A stretch of DNA of 64,000 nucleotides from JAJPKK01 sp963800215 (GTDB lineage: Bacteria > Pseudomonadota > Alphaproteobacteria > Rhizobiales > Xanthobacteraceae). The notes beneath the pieces were generated by a model. The model saw only the letters and a list, made by a program, of their open reading frames with translations, was not told the DNA's origin and did no database searches. A program made the translations under genes and the position numbers. This document shows, piece by piece, positions 62,020 through 64,000 of this stretch. Each line of letters begins with the position of its first letter. Within the stretch, counting starts at the first letter, position 1. Location: assembly GCA_963800215.1 (NCBI GenBank), contig CAWCZY010000013.1:306006-370005 (forward strand), in the 5' to 3' direction.

Positions 62020-63011
62020 TCGATCACCTCGTCGGCGCGGCCTAGCAGCGTGATCGGGAAGGTGAGGCCGAGCGCCTTGGCGGTTTTCATGTTTATGGCC
62101 AGCTCGATCTTCGTGGCCTGTTGTACCGGAAGATTGGCAGGACTTTCGCCGTTGAGGATGCGGCCGGTATAGATGCCTGCTTGGCGGAATTCCTCCACGA
62201 GGGAGGCCCCGTAACTCATCAGCCCGCCAGAGATCGCAAAATCGCGGAATTCATAGACGGTCGGCACCGCGTTGCGGGCAGCGAGGGCGACAAGTTGGTC
62301 CTGTTGGTTGACGAAAATGGAATCAGCGCTAACGAGAAGAGCGCCCACCTGTTGCCGGGCCAACGTCGCGAACGCCGTTTCGATTTCGCTGGCGCCGCGC
62401 GCGGAGAGGACCAGCAGGCGCACGCCGAGAAGCTGCGCAGCACGCTGTGCTTCCTCCCTTTCAACCTCGGTCAGCGTCGGATTGCTGGGATTGACCAGCA
62501 ATGCGAAAGTATCGGTTGAAGGCAACAGCTCGCGCAGCAGTTCCACGCGCTTGGCAATCAACCGGGAAGAAAGGTTGTAAAAGCCGGTTACATTGCCGCC
62601 GGGATGGTTGAGGCTCGCGACCAGGCCGGCCGACACGGGATCGCTGGCGGTTACGAATACGATCGGAATTGATTGCGTAGCGGCCTTGGCCGCCAGGGCA
62701 CCCGGCCCGCTGCCCGGTGTGGCGATCACCCTCACCCGTAGGCGCACCAGTTCAGCCGCAAGCGCCGCCAGTCGCTCATTCTGGCCTCGCGCGAAGCGGT
62801 ATTCGATCGTGAGGTTGCGACCATCCACGTAACCTGTCTCGGCAAGGCCGCGGTGAAATGCCGCGAAGCGATCGCTCCCGGTCGTGGCCGGCCCCGGCGC
62901 CGACCCGTGCAAAAACCCGATCACCGGCATTCCCGGCTGCTGGGCGCGCGCCGCGAGCGGCCACATTGCCGCCGCGCCGCCGAGCCCCGCGATGAACTCC
63001 CGCCGTCTCAT
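62016..63011 (-). CDS. ABC-type substrate-binding protein, paralogue 2
   Basis: Intact, 331 residues, ATGA overlaps at both ends. Signal MRRREFIAGLGGAAAMWPLAARAQQ; then VIGFLHGSAPGPATTG, GYVDGRNLTIEYRFARGQNERL, IPIVFVTASDPVSAGLVASLNHPGGNVTGFY and the end MKTAKALGLTFPITLLGRADEVIE. It is most like paralogue 6 (56747) in the last 30 residues, although that copy lies on the other side of the kinase. Confidence 0.92.
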   Translation of the reverse strand: MRRREFIAGLGGAAAMWPLAARAQQPGMPVIGFLHGSAPGPATTGSDRFAAFHRGLAETGYVDGRNLTIEYRFARGQNERLAALAAELVRLRVRVIATPGSGPGALAAKAATQSIPIVFVTASDPVSAGLVASLNHPGGNVTGFYNLSSRLIAKRVELLRELLPSTDTFALLVNPSNPTLTEVEREEAQRAAQLLGVRLLVLSARGASEIETAFATLARQQVGALLVSADSIFVNQQDQLVALAARNAVPTVYEFRDFAISGGLMSYGASLVEEFRQAGIYTGRILNGESPANLPVQQATKIELAINMKTAKALGLTFPITLLGRADEVIE

Positions 63012-64000
63012 TCGATCACCTCGTCGCCGAGAAGCTGGAGCGCCGGCGGGACCGTGAGGCCGATCGCCTTCGCGGCCTTGAGATTGATGACGAACTCGAA
63101 CTTGGTCGGCGCCTGCACCGGAAGGTCGCCCGGCCTGCGCGCCACGCAGGGTGCGGTCGACATATCGAGCGGCGCGCCGGTAGATATCGGCGGTGTCGGA
63201 ACCTTAGGAGGCGAGACCTCCGCTGGCGGCGAAATAACTGTAAGGATAAACCGCCGGCCGTGGCGCGCCGCGAGCGCCGCGATCATTTCGCGGTTGGCGA
63301 TCGTCTGTCCGCCCGGCAGCACGATCATGCCGGCCGCGGGCTCGCGGGCGAAGGTTTCGATCCGGGGGACGATCTCGTCCGCTGCAGCCATGGGGGCGGC
63401 GCGGACCGTGACAGGGAGCGACTCCGCCGCGGCTTCGATGGTCCGCAGATAGCTGGTCCAGTTGGCGTTGTCTGGAAAGTAGAGCACCATTACGTTGGCG
63501 ATGCCGGGCGCCAGGTCCCGCAGGATGCTGAGCCACTTGCCGGCGAGCGAGAATTCCACCGAGGTGAAGCCGGTGACGTTGCCGGCCGGGCGCGCAAAGC
63601 TCGCCACGAAGCCGCTGGCGACGGGGTCGGCCGCATTTACGAACAGGATGGGAATGATGCTGGTCTGCCGCTCCAGGATTTCCGTCACCTGGGTCCCGGA
63701 AGCGAGGATGACGTTTGGACCCTTGCCGGCAAGTTCCGCGGCCACGGCGCGGATGCGGCCGTCATCGGCGTCGCCCCAGAGGTGTTCGATGCGGATATCC
63801 CGGCCATCGATCCACCCCAGCTTCGCCAGCGCTTCGGTGAAGGCCGCACGTTCGATCCGATTTCGCACATCGCTCTCGCTGCTGGTTGTCAGCACGGCGA
63901 TCCATGGCGGCCGGTCCATCTGTTGCGCGCGCGACGCGAGCGGCCGAATGGCCGACGAAGCCGCCGCGCCGCCGAGCCCCTGGATGAGCTCCCGCCGCCT
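63008..64000 (-). CDS. ABC-type substrate-binding protein, paralogue 1, 5' end beyond the window, internally scrambled
   Basis: The frame is open to the window edge with a twin-arginine-like start (RRRELIQGLGGAAAS, ASRAQQ) whose ATG lies outside. WIAVLTTSSESDVRN, LGWIDGRDIRIEHLWGDADD and ILFVNAADPVASGFVASFARPAGNVTGFTS are normal. Between about 63265 and 63130 the family sequence is in another frame (RPAVYPYSYFAASGGLAS, then TAA at 63202-63204, then GSDTADIYRRAARYVDRTLRGAQAG), while the open frame reads unrelated residues. A second indel restores PGDLPVQAPTKFEFVINLKAAK. Hence the open frame hides two compensating indels and a nonsense change. Confidence 0.8.
   Translation of the reverse strand, partial: RRRELIQGLGGAAASSAIRPLASRAQQMDRPPWIAVLTTSSESDVRNRIERAAFTEALAKLGWIDGRDIRIEHLWGDADDGRIRAVAAELAGKGPNVILASGTQVTEILERQTSIIPILFVNAADPVASGFVASFARPAGNVTGFTSVEFSLAGKWLSILRDLAPGIANVMVLYFPDNANWTSYLRTIEAAAESLPVTVRAAPMAAADEIVPRIETFAREPAAGMIVLPGGQTIANREMIAALAARHGRRFILTVISPPAEVSPPKVPTPPISTGAPLDMSTAPCVARRPGDLPVQAPTKFEFVINLKAAKAIGLTVPPALQLLGDEVIE

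Overview
The window is a GC-rich chromosomal segment of an alphaproteobacterium of the Rhizobiales, most likely the Bradyrhizobium / Rhodopseudomonas / Xanthobacteraceae side of the order. The strongest evidence is the gene order pckA (divergent) - hugZ - chvI - chvG - hprK - EIIA(Man-type) - ptsH - ahcY, together with an ecfG-nepR / phyR general stress response locus. PhyR is found only in alphaproteobacteria. Omp25-type beta-barrels, many orphan periplasmic binding proteins and GC-rich palindromic intergenic repeats fit the same group. I saw no tRNA, rRNA, CRISPR array or prophage.

Layout. 1-12.6 kb: the end of a 3-hydroxyacyl-CoA dehydrogenase, a UbiD-type decarboxylase, a secreted collagen-like protein ending in an S74 self-cleaving chaperone domain followed by an outer-membrane barrel, a lone molybdopterin-binding hydroxylase subunit, a PAP2 phosphatase, proB and a Tat-exported multicopper oxidase. 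12.6-20.0 kb: a frameshifted barrel gene, a dead IS256-family transposase and three heavily frameshifted genes for glycosyltransferase-type membrane proteins. 20.0-28.7 kb: ahcY, the PTS regulatory genes, hprK, chvG/chvI, hugZ and pckA. 28.7-37.6 kb: two small secreted paralogues, then a TRAP transporter operon with DapA-like, SDR, cyclic-nucleotide-domain and Bug-type genes, and divergently a GntR/FadR regulator and a uronate-dehydrogenase-like gene. Together these suggest uptake and catabolism of a sugar acid. 37.6-45.8 kb: a barrel, a secreted TPR-CHAT protein, an OmpA-domain protein, a TauE permease, an alpha/beta hydrolase and two secreted hypothetical proteins. 45.8-55.5 kb: a stress-response island holding EcfG, NepR, PhyR, an HWE kinase, a HisKA_2 kinase, two stand-alone receivers, a Crp/Fnr regulator, CsbD and small stress-type proteins. 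Three near-perfect EcfG promoters can be read directly. 55.7-64.0 kb: at least six paralogous ABC substrate-binding proteins on one strand. Five are joined by 4-nt ATGA overlaps and lead through a GTGA overlap into a hybrid sensor kinase; one more paralogue follows.

Two cautions. First, about fifteen genes carry single-base indels although the family-conserved residues continue in the shifted frame. Many lie in short homopolymers, and housekeeping genes (chvI, chvG, ahcY) are among them. This looks more like uncorrected sequence error than true decay, so coordinates of such genes are given for the restored gene. Second, functional calls come from reading translations and motifs by eye; no database search was run.
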